Shown here one piece after another: positions 43,974 through 52,337 of a DNA stretch of 64,000 nt. How positions within the stretch are numbered: position 1 is the first letter of the stretch; every line of letters begins with the position of its first letter. Source of the stretch: Caballeronia glathei (GTDB lineage: Bacteria; Pseudomonadota; Gammaproteobacteria; Burkholderiales; Burkholderiaceae); the NCBI RefSeq assembly GCF_000698595.1, contig NZ_JFHC01000028.1:33810-97809 (forward strand). The letters are read 5' to 3'. Made by a program: the position numbers and the translations under genes. Under the pieces are notes generated by a model. That model did not search any database, was not told where the DNA came from, and worked only from the letters and a program-made list of their open reading frames with translations.

Positions 43974-45920
43974 TCAGATGCCGGCGTAGCCCACGGGCTT
44001 CGTCGAATGGCTCTTCGCGACGTCGGCGTTCGTGGATACCACGTATTGCGGCGACTCCGTGAGCGTGAGCACGAGCTTGCCGTCGCTGTACGGCGCGCTC
44101 GACGGATTGCCCATCGCGTCGATCAGCTGCACCGTGCCGCTCGTGCCCGGCGCATCGACGGCGAGCGTGTAGGCCGTGCTGTAGGTCGAGCTGAAGCCCG
44201 TGCTCGCATCCCACACCGCGTTGTTGTGCGTCCAGAGCGCGGTGATCACGCGGCCGCCGCCGAGCTGCTGGAACGCGTACGCGTACACGCCCGAGGGCAG
44301 GTTCGCGAGGGGGCCGAGCGTCGTCGTGCCGTCGAGGATGCGCGTCATCGCGGCGACCGTCATCGCGGCCGGCTTGGGGCTGATGTTGGTCGTGCCGAAC
44401 GCGGCCTGCGGGTTGTCCAGATCGAAGAACGTGCCGTAGCCCGGCTCGCCCGGGAAGTCCGGGCCGAAGAACACGTAGGTCTGATCGGCGCCTTCGCCAA
44501 GCAGGATGAGGTGCGTGCGCGCCACCACCGCGCCCTGCGCGAACAGGATGTTCGGCGTCGGATAGTTCGGGCCGTAGCTCGAACCGATGTCGTAGCTGAT
44601 GCCCGTCTCCGTCACGAAGAGCTTCATGCCCGGCTTGTAGTCGGCGGCCATTTCCGCGCGCAGGTTGCGCATCTCGTTGAGCAGCGAATTGGCGGCGTCC
44701 GCGGGGTCCGGCTCCGTGTGGCGGCGCTCGGGCGGATGCGAGGGCGAGGTGCCCGCGTCGTAGTAGCCGTGCGTCGCGATACCGTCGATGTACTGCGCGA
44801 AGCCGAGCGGCGCGAGGCGCTTGAGGCGGTCGGTGGTCAGCGACGGGAACGGTTCGGCGGGCCCCATCACGACGGCCTTCGGGTCCGTCGAATGCAGGCC
44901 TTCATGCGCGGTCTTGTAGAGCGCGACGAAGTTCGCGTCGGTGTCCTTCCACAGGATGTACGGCTCCCACGTCACCTGATAGTAGTTCGCCGACTGCGTC
45001 GGGAAATAGCGGGCGCGGATCGCTTCGGTCTCGGTGCCCACGCGCGCGAGGTAGTTCGAGAAGTAGCCGAGATCGGCGGGCGCGTAGCCGAAGTCCGGCG
45101 ACTGGCCGTGGCCGCTCGCCCAGCCCGGAATGCCGTCGAGGCGCACGAGGCGCATGACCTGGCCCGACGTATAGAACGGGTCGAGATTGTTCGCCGACGG
45201 GTTGAACGTGTTGCGGCCGTTCGGCTCCATCACGGACATCTGGCGGTCGTCGATCGTCGAGGTGATGCCGAGCGCGGCCAGCATCGGCCCGTTGCCGTTG
45301 AAGCCCTGCATGCCGAAACGATGCTGGTCCTGGTGCGCGTAGTTCACGGCGGGAATCGTGGCGGCGAGGTTCGGCAGCACGCCGAACGTGGCGATGCCGT
45401 TGGGCCGCGTGCCGGCGGTCTGCACCTGGCCGCCCGACTTCGCGAACGTCGCCGAGACGGCGAAGTAGCCGGCGCGCGTGGAGGTGCAGGTGAGGGTGGT
45501 CGTCGTCGCGACGGCGGGCGCGGAGACGCTGCCGCTCGCGACCGTCTTGCCGGTGGTGTCGGAAATGGCCCAACGAAGTGTGTCGGCGGCAGCGGGGCGT
45601 GTCGTGATCGCGAGCTTGAACGCGCTGCCCGCAGCGAAGAGGCGCGTCTTGTCGGCGCTCGGGGTGTCGGCGGTGATCGGCGCGCTGCCCGACGGGGCCG
45701 TCGACATCGACGGCGACACGCACGACAGCTTCTGGCTGGCGGTGGCGTTCGCTTCGGCCTGCGCGTCCGTGGAGGCGGCGCCGCCCGCGGCGGGGTTGCT
45801 CCCGGCAGCGCCGGGCGTGGTGGCGTTGGCCGTCGAAGCGGGGCTGCCTGCGTCGCCTCCGCCGCCGCAGCCGGCGAGTGCGAGGACGAGCGTGGAGAGC
45901 AATAGCGGATGTGTTTTCAT
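43974..45920 (-). CDS. glycoside hydrolase-like lipoprotein (clan A TIM barrel, GH39-like)
   Basis: A 648-residue exported lipoprotein: the signal peptide ends in LAGC (Cys18), followed by a Gly/Ala/Ser linker and an Ig-like beta domain (about 85-165). The central part resembles a (beta/alpha)8 glycosidase: VTWEPYILWK near residue 313 places a probable acid/base Glu and LFVTETGISYD near 433 a probable nucleophile Glu, the spacing of clan GH-A enzymes. A C-terminal beta domain follows (after ~560). It may cut an exopolysaccharide, as PslG does, but the substrate is unknown. Divergent from the YciI-sigma cassette. Confidence 0.75.
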   Translation of the reverse strand: MKTHPLLLSTLVLALAGCGGGGDAGSPASTANATTPGAAGSNPAAGGAASTDAQAEANATASQKLSCVSPSMSTAPSGSAPITADTPSADKTRLFAAGSAFKLAITTRPAAADTLRWAISDTTGKTVASGSVSAPAVATTTTLTCTSTRAGYFAVSATFAKSGGQVQTAGTRPNGIATFGVLPNLAATIPAVNYAHQDQHRFGMQGFNGNGPMLAALGITSTIDDRQMSVMEPNGRNTFNPSANNLDPFYTSGQVMRLVRLDGIPGWASGHGQSPDFGYAPADLGYFSNYLARVGTETEAIRARYFPTQSANYYQVTWEPYILWKDTDANFVALYKTAHEGLHSTDPKAVVMGPAEPFPSLTTDRLKRLAPLGFAQYIDGIATHGYYDAGTSPSHPPERRHTEPDPADAANSLLNEMRNLRAEMAADYKPGMKLFVTETGISYDIGSSYGPNYPTPNILFAQGAVVARTHLILLGEGADQTYVFFGPDFPGEPGYGTFFDLDNPQAAFGTTNISPKPAAMTVAAMTRILDGTTTLGPLANLPSGVYAYAFQQLGGGRVITALWTHNNAVWDASTGFSSTYSTAYTLAVDAPGTSGTVQLIDAMGNPSSAPYSDGKLVLTLTESPQYVVSTNADVAKSHSTKPVGYAGI

Positions 45921-46353
45921 CGATTCATGCGAACGTTAGACGGCGCCGGGAGGTCGGCGTCCGGCGGCGCCTGCGAGGCGCCGGGATCCATTGCAAAATG
46001 CGCCGCAGAACGCGGCACCGCAAACGATTGCGCGCTGTCCGGCCGAACAGCGCTGCGGGAACGGCCAGGGGAAATCGACGTTGCACGACCGCGTCGCGAG
46101 CGGGTCGGGCAACCCGGGCGTGGCGCGGGAACAGCGAACTGAAAGCTTGACGAGACAAACGTCAGCGGCGCAATAGTACTAAGAAAGACTCGTAACAGTG
46201 AGTAAAAGGCCGTAACCGTACGTAACGTCTGATAAATGATGTAAACATCATATGAATGAAGAAAGGCGGGTGCTAGCAGGTGCCAACCGGGCTATTGCCC
46301 GCCAGGAGATGCCGCGCTAACGTGAACCTTCGTTCAAATTTTCGGGAGTTGCC
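45921..46353. other. 433-bp divergent intergenic region
   Basis: No gene supported; open frames in the first 230 bp are arginine-rich shadows. The 46140-46270 part is AT-rich and holds the repeats and palindrome listed separately. Confidence 0.5.
46190..46251. promoter_or_regulatory. CGTAAC direct repeats and ATGATG-TAAA-CATCAT palindrome
   Basis: CGTAAC occurs three times (near 46191, 46211, 46221) and is followed by the perfect palindrome ATGATG-TAAA-CATCAT at 46236-46251. They lie in the AT-richer divergent region between the glycosidase-like gene (-) and the YciI gene (+), where regulators would bind. Confidence 0.5.
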
Positions 46354-46707
46354 GTGGCTTACATGTTGCTCATCGTCGAACCCCGTGACCAGCGGGCAGA
46401 GCGCTCGAAGGAAGAAGGCCGGCGCGTCTACGCGCAGATGCTCGAATTCGCCGACGGCCTGCGCTCGCGCGGCACGCTGCTCGCGTGCGAGTCGCTGACC
46501 TCGGACGCGGAGGGCGTGCGCGTGCAGAAGCGCGATGGCGCGCGGCGGCTGATAGACGGGCCGTTCGCCGAAGCGAAGGAGATGGTCGGCGGCTTCTTTC
46601 TGCTCAACTGCGAAACGCGCGAGGAAGCGCTCGCTATCGCCGCCGACTGCCCCGCGGCCGAGTGGTGCACCGTCGAAGTCCGCAAGACCGGGCCGTGCTA
46701 CGAATGA
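46354..46707 (+). CDS. YciI/DGPF domain protein
   Basis: A 117-residue single-domain protein of the YciI-like (YCII/DGPF) superfamily: MAYMLLIVEPRDQR, then LIDGPFAEAKEMVGGFFLLNC with the DGPF motif near residue 68. The start is a GTG with GGGAG six bases upstream; the first in-frame ATG would cut into the first beta strand. YciI proteins are dimeric ferredoxin-like folds; some have enzymatic roles. Here it heads a YciI-VOC-sigma cassette, and DGPF genes are the standard partner of ECF42 sigma factors. Confidence 0.9.
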   Translation: MAYMLLIVEPRDQRAERSKEEGRRVYAQMLEFADGLRSRGTLLACESLTSDAEGVRVQKRDGARRLIDGPFAEAKEMVGGFFLLNCETREEALAIAADCPAAEWCTVEVRKTGPCYE

Positions 46708-46738
46708 CTCGGGGTTTTCCCGGTGAGCGGTAAATTCG

Positions 46739-46766
46739 TGTCGATTTCGAGGCGCGCCGGTCGTTG
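46739..46766 (+). promoter_or_regulatory. candidate ECF42-type promoter before the VOC-sigma genes
   Basis: TGTCGA at 46739-46744 with CGTTG 17 bases later (46762-46766). From memory, ECF42 sigma factors read a -35 box with TGTCGA. It lies about 85 bp before the VOC gene start, placing the sigma factor under its own control. No TGTCGA was found upstream of the YciI gene. Confidence 0.4.
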
Positions 46767-46851
46767 TCAGGGCAAGAGGCGAGCACACACGGCCCGCGCT
46801 GCCTCACGACGCCCGCACACGCGCGCCGATAACGAACTGGAGTTTCAAGCC

Positions 46852-47250
46852 ATGCACAAACAGATCTTCGTGAACCTGCCGGTGAGCGACCTCAAGCGCT
46901 CGATGACCTTCTTCAAGGCGCTCGGCCTGTCCTTCAATTCGCAGTTCACCAACGACCAGGCCGCGTGCCTCGTCGTCGGCGAGAACATTTTCGCGATGCT
47001 GCTCGTCGAGGAGTTCTTCAGGACCTTCACGCACAAGCCGCTCGTCGATGCGAATGCGGCCACCGAGGTGATCGTGTGCCTCTCGTGCGAGAGCCGCGCC
47101 GAAGTGGACGATCTGGTCGCGAAGGCGGTGGCGGCGGGCGGACGTGCGCCGCGCGAGCCGCAGGACCACGGCTTCATGTACGCGCACGGCTTCGAGGACG
47201 TGGACGGCCACATCTGGGAACTGGTCCACATGAGCCCGGAAGCGGCGTGA
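46852..47250 (+). CDS. VOC family protein (glyoxalase/bleomycin resistance-like)
   Basis: A 132-residue protein with the paired beta-alpha-beta-beta-beta units of the vicinal oxygen chelate fold. IFVNLPVSDLKRSMTFFKALG at the start and the closing GFEDVDGHIWELVHM with a metal-ligand-like Glu are typical of the YdhR/PhnB-like subgroup. Starts at MHKQIF; the longer upstream frame is an arginine-rich shadow. Its stop overlaps the sigma factor start (GTGA), so translation is coupled. Substrate not known. Confidence 0.9.
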   Translation: MHKQIFVNLPVSDLKRSMTFFKALGLSFNSQFTNDQAACLVVGENIFAMLLVEEFFRTFTHKPLVDANAATEVIVCLSCESRAEVDDLVAKAVAAGGRAPREPQDHGFMYAHGFEDVDGHIWELVHMSPEAA

Positions 47251-48536
47251 GCGGGGGCGGGCAGCAGGCGTCGGCGACGCACCGCGCGATCGAGGCGGTG
47301 TGGCGGATCGAATCCGCGAAGGTGATTGCGGGTGTCGCGCGCATCGTGCGCGACGTGGCGCTCGCCGAGGAGTTCGCGCAGGACGCGCTCGTCGCCGCGC
47401 TCGAGCACTGGAGCAAGACGGGCGTGCCCGATAACCCGGGAGCGTGGCTCATGACGACAGCGAAGAACCGCGCGCTCGACCGCTTGCGGCAGGACGCGCT
47501 GCACGCCCGCAAGCACGAGGAGCTCGGCCGCGAACTCGACGCGATGCAGATGCATGTCGTCCCCGATTTCGTCGATGCACTCGACGCCGCGCGCGAAGAC
47601 GACATCGGCGACGACCTGCTGCGGCTCGTCTTCACGGCCTGCCACCCGGTGCTGTCGCTCGACGCGCGCGTCGCGCTCACGCTGCGCCTGATCGGCGGCC
47701 TCACCACCGACGAGATCGCGCGCGCGTTTCTCGTGCCCGAGCCGACCATCGCGCAGCGCATCGTGCGCGCGAAGAAAACGCTGTCGGCCGCGCGCGTGCC
47801 CTTCGAGGTGCCGAAGGCGGATGCACGCGCGGCGCGCCTCGCGTCCGTGCTCGAAGTGATCTACCTGATTTTCAACGAGGGCTATTCCGCCACCGCGGGC
47901 GACGACTGGATGCGCCCCGCGCTCTGCGAGGACGCGCTGCGGCTCGGGCGCATTCTCGCGGAGCTTGCGCCCGGCGAGAGCGAGGTGCACGGCCTCGCCG
48001 CGCTGATGGAAATCCAGGCGTCGCGCATGCGGGCGCGCGTCGATGCGAAAGGGCGTCCGGTGCTGCTGCCCGATCAGGACAGAAGCCGCTGGGACCCGCT
48101 CCTGATCCGCCGCGGGCTCGCCGCGCTCAGGCGCTCGGAAGCGCTCGGCGGTGCGCGCGGCGTCTACGCGCTGCAGGCGGCGCTCGCGGCGTGCCACGCC
48201 CGCGCGCCGAGCGCGGAAGACACCGACTGGGAAATGATCGTCGCCCTTTATGACGCGCTGCTGCAGGTCGCGCCCACACCGGTCGTCGCGCTCAATCGCG
48301 CGGTCGCAGTCAGCATGGCGTTCGGGCCTCAGGCGGGCCTCGAGATCGTCGATGCGATTCGCACCGAGCCGACGCTCGCGAACTATCACTGGCTGCCGAG
48401 CGTGCGCGCGGACCTGCTCGCGAAGCTCGGACGACGCGACGAGGCGCGCGCCGAGTTCGAGCGCGCCGCATCGATGACGCGCAACGCGAAGGAGCGCGAG
48501 TTCCTGCTCGGGCGTGCGCGGGAGATGGACGCCTAG
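47247..48536 (+). CDS. ECF RNA polymerase sigma factor, ECF42-like (DUF6596 C-terminal domain)
   Basis: A 429-residue protein much longer than ordinary ECF sigma factors. Region 2 is at about 15-80 (GVARIVRDVALAEEFAQDALVAALEHW), region 4 near 130-180 (LRLIGGLTTDEIARAFLVPEPTIAQRIVRAKK), followed by a ~230-residue helical C-terminal extension (DUF6596, TPR-like: IYLIFNEGYSATAGDDW). That design and the DGPF/VOC neighbours define the ECF42 group, which lacks a classic anti-sigma factor; the extension is thought to control activity. The GTG start overlaps the VOC stop. Confidence 0.9.
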   Translation: MSGGGQQASATHRAIEAVWRIESAKVIAGVARIVRDVALAEEFAQDALVAALEHWSKTGVPDNPGAWLMTTAKNRALDRLRQDALHARKHEELGRELDAMQMHVVPDFVDALDAAREDDIGDDLLRLVFTACHPVLSLDARVALTLRLIGGLTTDEIARAFLVPEPTIAQRIVRAKKTLSAARVPFEVPKADARAARLASVLEVIYLIFNEGYSATAGDDWMRPALCEDALRLGRILAELAPGESEVHGLAALMEIQASRMRARVDAKGRPVLLPDQDRSRWDPLLIRRGLAALRRSEALGGARGVYALQAALAACHARAPSAEDTDWEMIVALYDALLQVAPTPVVALNRAVAVSMAFGPQAGLEIVDAIRTEPTLANYHWLPSVRADLLAKLGRRDEARAEFERAASMTRNAKEREFLLGRAREMDA

Positions 48537-48704
48537 CGCGCCGGGTGACGCCTGAAGCGTCGCCCCTTGCCCCGCTTGCTGCAATAACACGCCGGCCGAT
48601 GGCGGTTCGCGCGCGCGTGTCCTACGCTGCATTCATATACGGATGGCTTCACGTCAAGATCCGCGTCGGTTGCTGGACCGGTCGTTCCTTCGAGGGCCGT
48701 CGAT

Positions 48705-50495
48705 ATGAAGAGAAAATCACGGGAACACGTCGCGATCGTGGGCGGCGGCATCACGGGACTGTTTTGCGCGCTTGCGCTTCAAAAGGAAAACGTTCCGTTC
48801 ACGCTCTACGAATCGTCCGACCGGCTGGGCGGCCGCATTCGCACCGTGCGAATCAGAAAAGACGGCTCGACGTGGGACGATTTCGCGGAGGAATCGGATC
48901 ATGCGGATGTCCGGAACGAACTCGATTTTTATGCCGAATTCGGTCCGATGAGAGTCGAATGCGAATTGCAGCATTTATTGAAGGCGCTGCTGACGACGCT
49001 TGGCATTACCCGGTCGAAAACCGGCAAGGACCGGAAATGGAAGCCGCATCTGGTCGATTTTCCGGCATATTCGTCGCCCACCTCGTCCCGTGATCCGAAG
49101 TATTCCATGCCGCGGTCAGAGGACGGCAAGTCGCCTCTGGAATTGCTTACGCTCGCGCTCATGCGGATCATGTACACGGTCGGCGTTTCGGGAAATTCGC
49201 AAATCGCGAGGAAACTCGAAAAATGGCGCAGGGCCATGGACGAGGCGGGCACGGATTTCGAAAAGCAGCAACTCGCATTCATGCCGTGGCTCGAAGAACT
49301 GAACGACCGCGATTGCTGGGAATTCCAGACAACGGCGCAATGGATAGAAAGCCCGTTTTCAAATCGGACGCCGACTCAGCTATGCCATATTGGTTTCTGG
49401 AACATTATCGCGGACGTGCTCGATCACACGTCGATCATGAAAATGCGCGATCTCGGCACTTTCTATCATCTGCTTCCGGATAATCCCAATGCGGCGGAAT
49501 GGATTATCTGGTGGCTCAAGGGGCTTTGCTATGGAAACAAGCTTCAGGGCATTCACGGCGGAATGGAATGCATCGTCGAGCTGATGGTCCGGCGCATCGG
49601 TGAAAAAAATCTGCTCACGGACCACGCCGTGACGAGCCTCTCGAAGGAAACGGGCAAATGGCGCCTGACATTCGCAGACGGGAGGACCTCGCTCCCGCAT
49701 ACGCGCGTGATACTCGCGCTTCCGATCCGGCCGCTCACCGCGCTGATCGGCAACAGCCGCGAGGCTTTTCTGGCGGTTGAACCGAGGATCGATGAACTCG
49801 TCGATTCCGCATTCGGTTTTCCGATGGTGAAGGTATTCGCGGTGGTCGATCGCCGCTGGTGGCCGGCGCCGCGCCCGGCGAATCAGTTCGCGACCGACAT
49901 TCCGACCCGCGAACTCCACTATTGGGACGGAATGACGCGCGGCAGCACGAGCGGCATGGTGATGGCCTACACCGACCGGCCGGCGACGTCCTTCTGGTCG
50001 AACTACGTGCCGCCGGGCCACCAGTACGACGTCACGGGCCACGGCCGGACGAGCGCCGACTCGAGGCTCAAGCACAAGATCCTGCACTACATCCGGCGCG
50101 GCGGCGGACGGGATGTGGCGAGCGGGAGCATCGCGTGGTACGGCATTCGCGACTGGGGCCGCGACCCCTATGGCGCGGGCAATCACGCGTGGCGCCCCGA
50201 GCGGCGGTTCTGGGTGGTGATGCGTAGACTGGCCGATCTCGACAGCAGCTACGATCAGAGCGTCCACATCTGCGGCGAGGCGTATTCCGACTATCACGGT
50301 TTCATTGAAGGATCATTGCGATCGGCCGTGTATTCGCTGCATCGCATTTTTCAGCGATATGGCCAATCCGAATTGCAATGGCTGCCCTCGCTATTGCGCA
50401 ACAAGCTGGCCCGGCAGCATTTCGCCGAACTCGTTGAATGGAAGAATCATCTCGACGCCATTCCTGTCGACAGCGAATTTATCGTGCGTGAATGA
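48705..50495 (+). CDS. FAD-dependent flavin amine oxidase-like oxidoreductase
   Basis: A 596-residue protein with the N-terminal FAD site VAIVGGGITGLFCALALQ at residues 9-26, the acidic end YESSDRLGGRIRTV near 38-51 (GG-R-x-R motif), and a C-terminal FAD block (HICGEAYSDYHGFIEGSLRSA near 525). This is the flavin monoamine oxidase/phytoene desaturase superfamily. Codon use between about 48.9 and 49.6 kb is richer in A/T than that of neighbours, which suggests lateral transfer. It stands alone; the substrate (amine, amino acid or carotenoid-like) cannot be named. Confidence 0.87.
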   Translation: MKRKSREHVAIVGGGITGLFCALALQKENVPFTLYESSDRLGGRIRTVRIRKDGSTWDDFAEESDHADVRNELDFYAEFGPMRVECELQHLLKALLTTLGITRSKTGKDRKWKPHLVDFPAYSSPTSSRDPKYSMPRSEDGKSPLELLTLALMRIMYTVGVSGNSQIARKLEKWRRAMDEAGTDFEKQQLAFMPWLEELNDRDCWEFQTTAQWIESPFSNRTPTQLCHIGFWNIIADVLDHTSIMKMRDLGTFYHLLPDNPNAAEWIIWWLKGLCYGNKLQGIHGGMECIVELMVRRIGEKNLLTDHAVTSLSKETGKWRLTFADGRTSLPHTRVILALPIRPLTALIGNSREAFLAVEPRIDELVDSAFGFPMVKVFAVVDRRWWPAPRPANQFATDIPTRELHYWDGMTRGSTSGMVMAYTDRPATSFWSNYVPPGHQYDVTGHGRTSADSRLKHKILHYIRRGGGRDVASGSIAWYGIRDWGRDPYGAGNHAWRPERRFWVVMRRLADLDSSYDQSVHICGEAYSDYHGFIEGSLRSAVYSLHRIFQRYGQSELQWLPSLLRNKLARQHFAELVEWKNHLDAIPVDSEFIVRE

Positions 50496-51021
50496 ATATT
50501 TGATTCGCCCGTGAAACATGACTAGGCAAGAAACGAACCCAATTCTCTGAAATAAGGGTAACTACCTATAAATCGGCATCCCAAATATTACAAATGACGC
50601 ATTAGAATGACCTCTCTATTGCTGCGAAGCACCATCGTTTAGATACGTCCGTTCGTTTGTTTATTTGATTCGCATTGCCGGTACCGCGGACCGGTTGCGG
50701 CTTTTACCCCCGCGGGGCCGAAGCTCGCAGGCAGAAGATGGAAGGCGAGGGCAACTCGTCCTTTCACCCTCTGCTATATGCGCGTCATCGTCGCACCCGC
50801 CATATTCGACCTATTCGAGAGGAAATCACCGAGGGCATTACCTGAGAGCATCACCTGAGAGCATTGCAAAGGGCATTAAAGACCCGGCAAATCAACACGC
50901 GAAACCGCGCCTTCAGTTGCACGAGGGCTGCCGTGACACGTGTCAAGCCAATGGCCGTATGTGCGAGGCGGGCATTGGCAATTCATTATCCTCGCAGATG
51001 TAAATCGATCGGATGGAAAGG
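50496..51021. other. 526-bp AT-richer intergenic region
   Basis: No gene supported. The first 180 bp are AT-rich (to about 50670). Near 50830-50880 the phrase CCTGAGAGCAT(C/T) is repeated, bracketed by two copies of GGGCATTA. Promoter of the downstream reductase gene is expected here. Confidence 0.5.
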
Positions 51022-51765
51022 ATGAGCAAGAAAATCGCTGTAGTGACCGGCGGCATGGGCGGCCTCGGAGAGGCGATCAGCATCAGGCTGCATGATGCGG
51101 GTTATAAGGTTGTCGTCACGCATTCGGCGGGCAACGCCGGCGTGGACGTCTGGCTCGCGAAAATGGAATCGGCGGGCCGCCAGTTTCGCGCGTATCCGGT
51201 GGATGTCGCCGACTACGACTCGTGCCAGCATTGCGCCGCGAAAATCCAGGCTGAAGTCGGGCCCGTCGACATTCTGGTGAACAACGCCGGCGTCACGCGC
51301 GACATGACGCTCAAGAAGCTCGACAAGGTCAACTGGGACACGGTCATCCGCACCAACCTCGACTCGGTCTTCAACATGACCAAGCCGCTGTGCGAAGCGA
51401 TGGTCGCGCGCGGCTGGGGTCGCATCATCAATATCTCGTCGGTGAACGGCTCGAAGGGCGCGGTCGGACAGACCAACTACGCCGCCGCCAAGGCCGGCAT
51501 GCACGGCTTCACGAAGGCGCTCGCGCTCGAAGTCGCGCGCAAGGGCGTGACCGTCAACACCATTTCCCCCGGCTATCTCGCCACGAAAATGGTGACGGCG
51601 ATTGCGCAGGACATCCTCGAATCGAAAGTCCTTCCTCAGATCCCGGCCGGACGTCTCGGCAAGCCGGAAGAGGTCGCGGCACTCGTGCAGTTCCTGTGCT
51701 CCGACGACGCCGGTTTCATGACCGGATCGAACATCGCCATCAACGGCGGACAGCACATGCAGTGA
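51022..51765 (+). CDS. acetoacetyl-CoA reductase (PhaB-like SDR), divergent paralogue
   Basis: A 247-residue SDR that matches PhaB throughout: KKIAVVTGGMGGLGEAIS, VDILVNNAGVTRDMTLKKL, NISSVNGSKGAVGQTNYAAAKAG with the catalytic Tyr-x3-Lys, and a terminal TGSNIAINGGQHMQ. PhaB reduces acetoacetyl-CoA to (R)-3-hydroxybutyryl-CoA for polyhydroxybutyrate. It differs from the canonical copy at 56.0 kb in the substrate-loop region (GNAGVDVWLAKMESAG in place of GPNSPRREKW), so its specificity may differ. No phaC or phaA is adjacent. An ATG three codons upstream (51013) is an alternative start. Confidence 0.88.
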   Translation: MSKKIAVVTGGMGGLGEAISIRLHDAGYKVVVTHSAGNAGVDVWLAKMESAGRQFRAYPVDVADYDSCQHCAAKIQAEVGPVDILVNNAGVTRDMTLKKLDKVNWDTVIRTNLDSVFNMTKPLCEAMVARGWGRIINISSVNGSKGAVGQTNYAAAKAGMHGFTKALALEVARKGVTVNTISPGYLATKMVTAIAQDILESKVLPQIPAGRLGKPEEVAALVQFLCSDDAGFMTGSNIAINGGQHMQ

Positions 51766-51854
51766 GACGACGCGGCCCTCGCACGCGCGGGAGCCGTGAA
51801 GCATCCACTGCGCAATGATGTTGCCGATTCTTGTCGGTTCTCAGGGAGACTGTC

Positions 51855-52031
51855 ATGAGTGAAACATGGGTGGGCATGGCCGTCGGCGCGTCGGCGCTCG
51901 TCATCGCGTTGCCGCTGGTGCTCGCGCATTATCGGCGCGAACGCCGCCGCACGCAGTTGCTCAGTCATCTCGACCATCACGACTGGTGGTATCGGGGACG
52001 GCCCCGGGATCACTGGATCAGCGACAAGTGA
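51855..52031 (+). CDS. 58-residue single-span membrane peptide
   Basis: Starts MSETWVGMAVGASALVIALPLVLAHYRRERRR: one membrane helix at about residues 5-24 followed by a basic stretch and a His/Trp-rich tail (HLDHHDWWYRGRPRDHW). AGGGAGA lies eight bases before the ATG. It is 90 bp after the PhaB-like gene on the same strand. Not recognised; probably a real small inner-membrane protein. Confidence 0.6.
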   Translation: MSETWVGMAVGASALVIALPLVLAHYRRERRRTQLLSHLDHHDWWYRGRPRDHWISDK

Positions 52032-52337
52032 CCTGCCGCTGACACCGCTCGTCCGCATGAGCCGTCACGCCGGTGAACCGGCGTGACGATCCCGCAGCGC
52101 AGCGATCCTGAACGCACACACCAGCCGCGCGACGCGATGCCGCCGGCGCACGTCGGTGCGCCGCGAAGGGCTGGAGCAGGGCGGCGCGAAGCCGGTTCCG
52201 GCATCCCGCACCGCACGTGTGCCTCGCCGCCTCGCCGACATCTTCCTGAACCGGATCGGCCACCGGCCATCTAACCCGGGTAGCGACCCAGTCGACGCAT
52301 CAGTTTCTCTTTCGCCTCGCGCGACAAGGAGACGGTC
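52032..52337. other. 306-bp intergenic region
   Basis: GC-rich; GTCACGCCGGTGAACCGGCGTGAC near 52064-52087 forms a near-perfect 10-bp hairpin (GTCACGCCGG / CCGGCGTGAC, loop TGAA) that may end transcription from the left. No gene supported. Confidence 0.5.
52064..52087 (+). terminator. hairpin terminator-like element
   Basis: GTCACGCCGG and CCGGCGTGAC with a four-base TGAA loop, 33 bp after the small membrane peptide gene. No T-run, so termination is uncertain. Confidence 0.5.

Noticed and set aside
43863..45905. 680-codon open frame antisense to the glycosidase-like gene
   Set aside because: Arg/Gly/Ala-rich shadow; the minus-strand frame has a signal peptide, lipobox and enzyme-like motifs.
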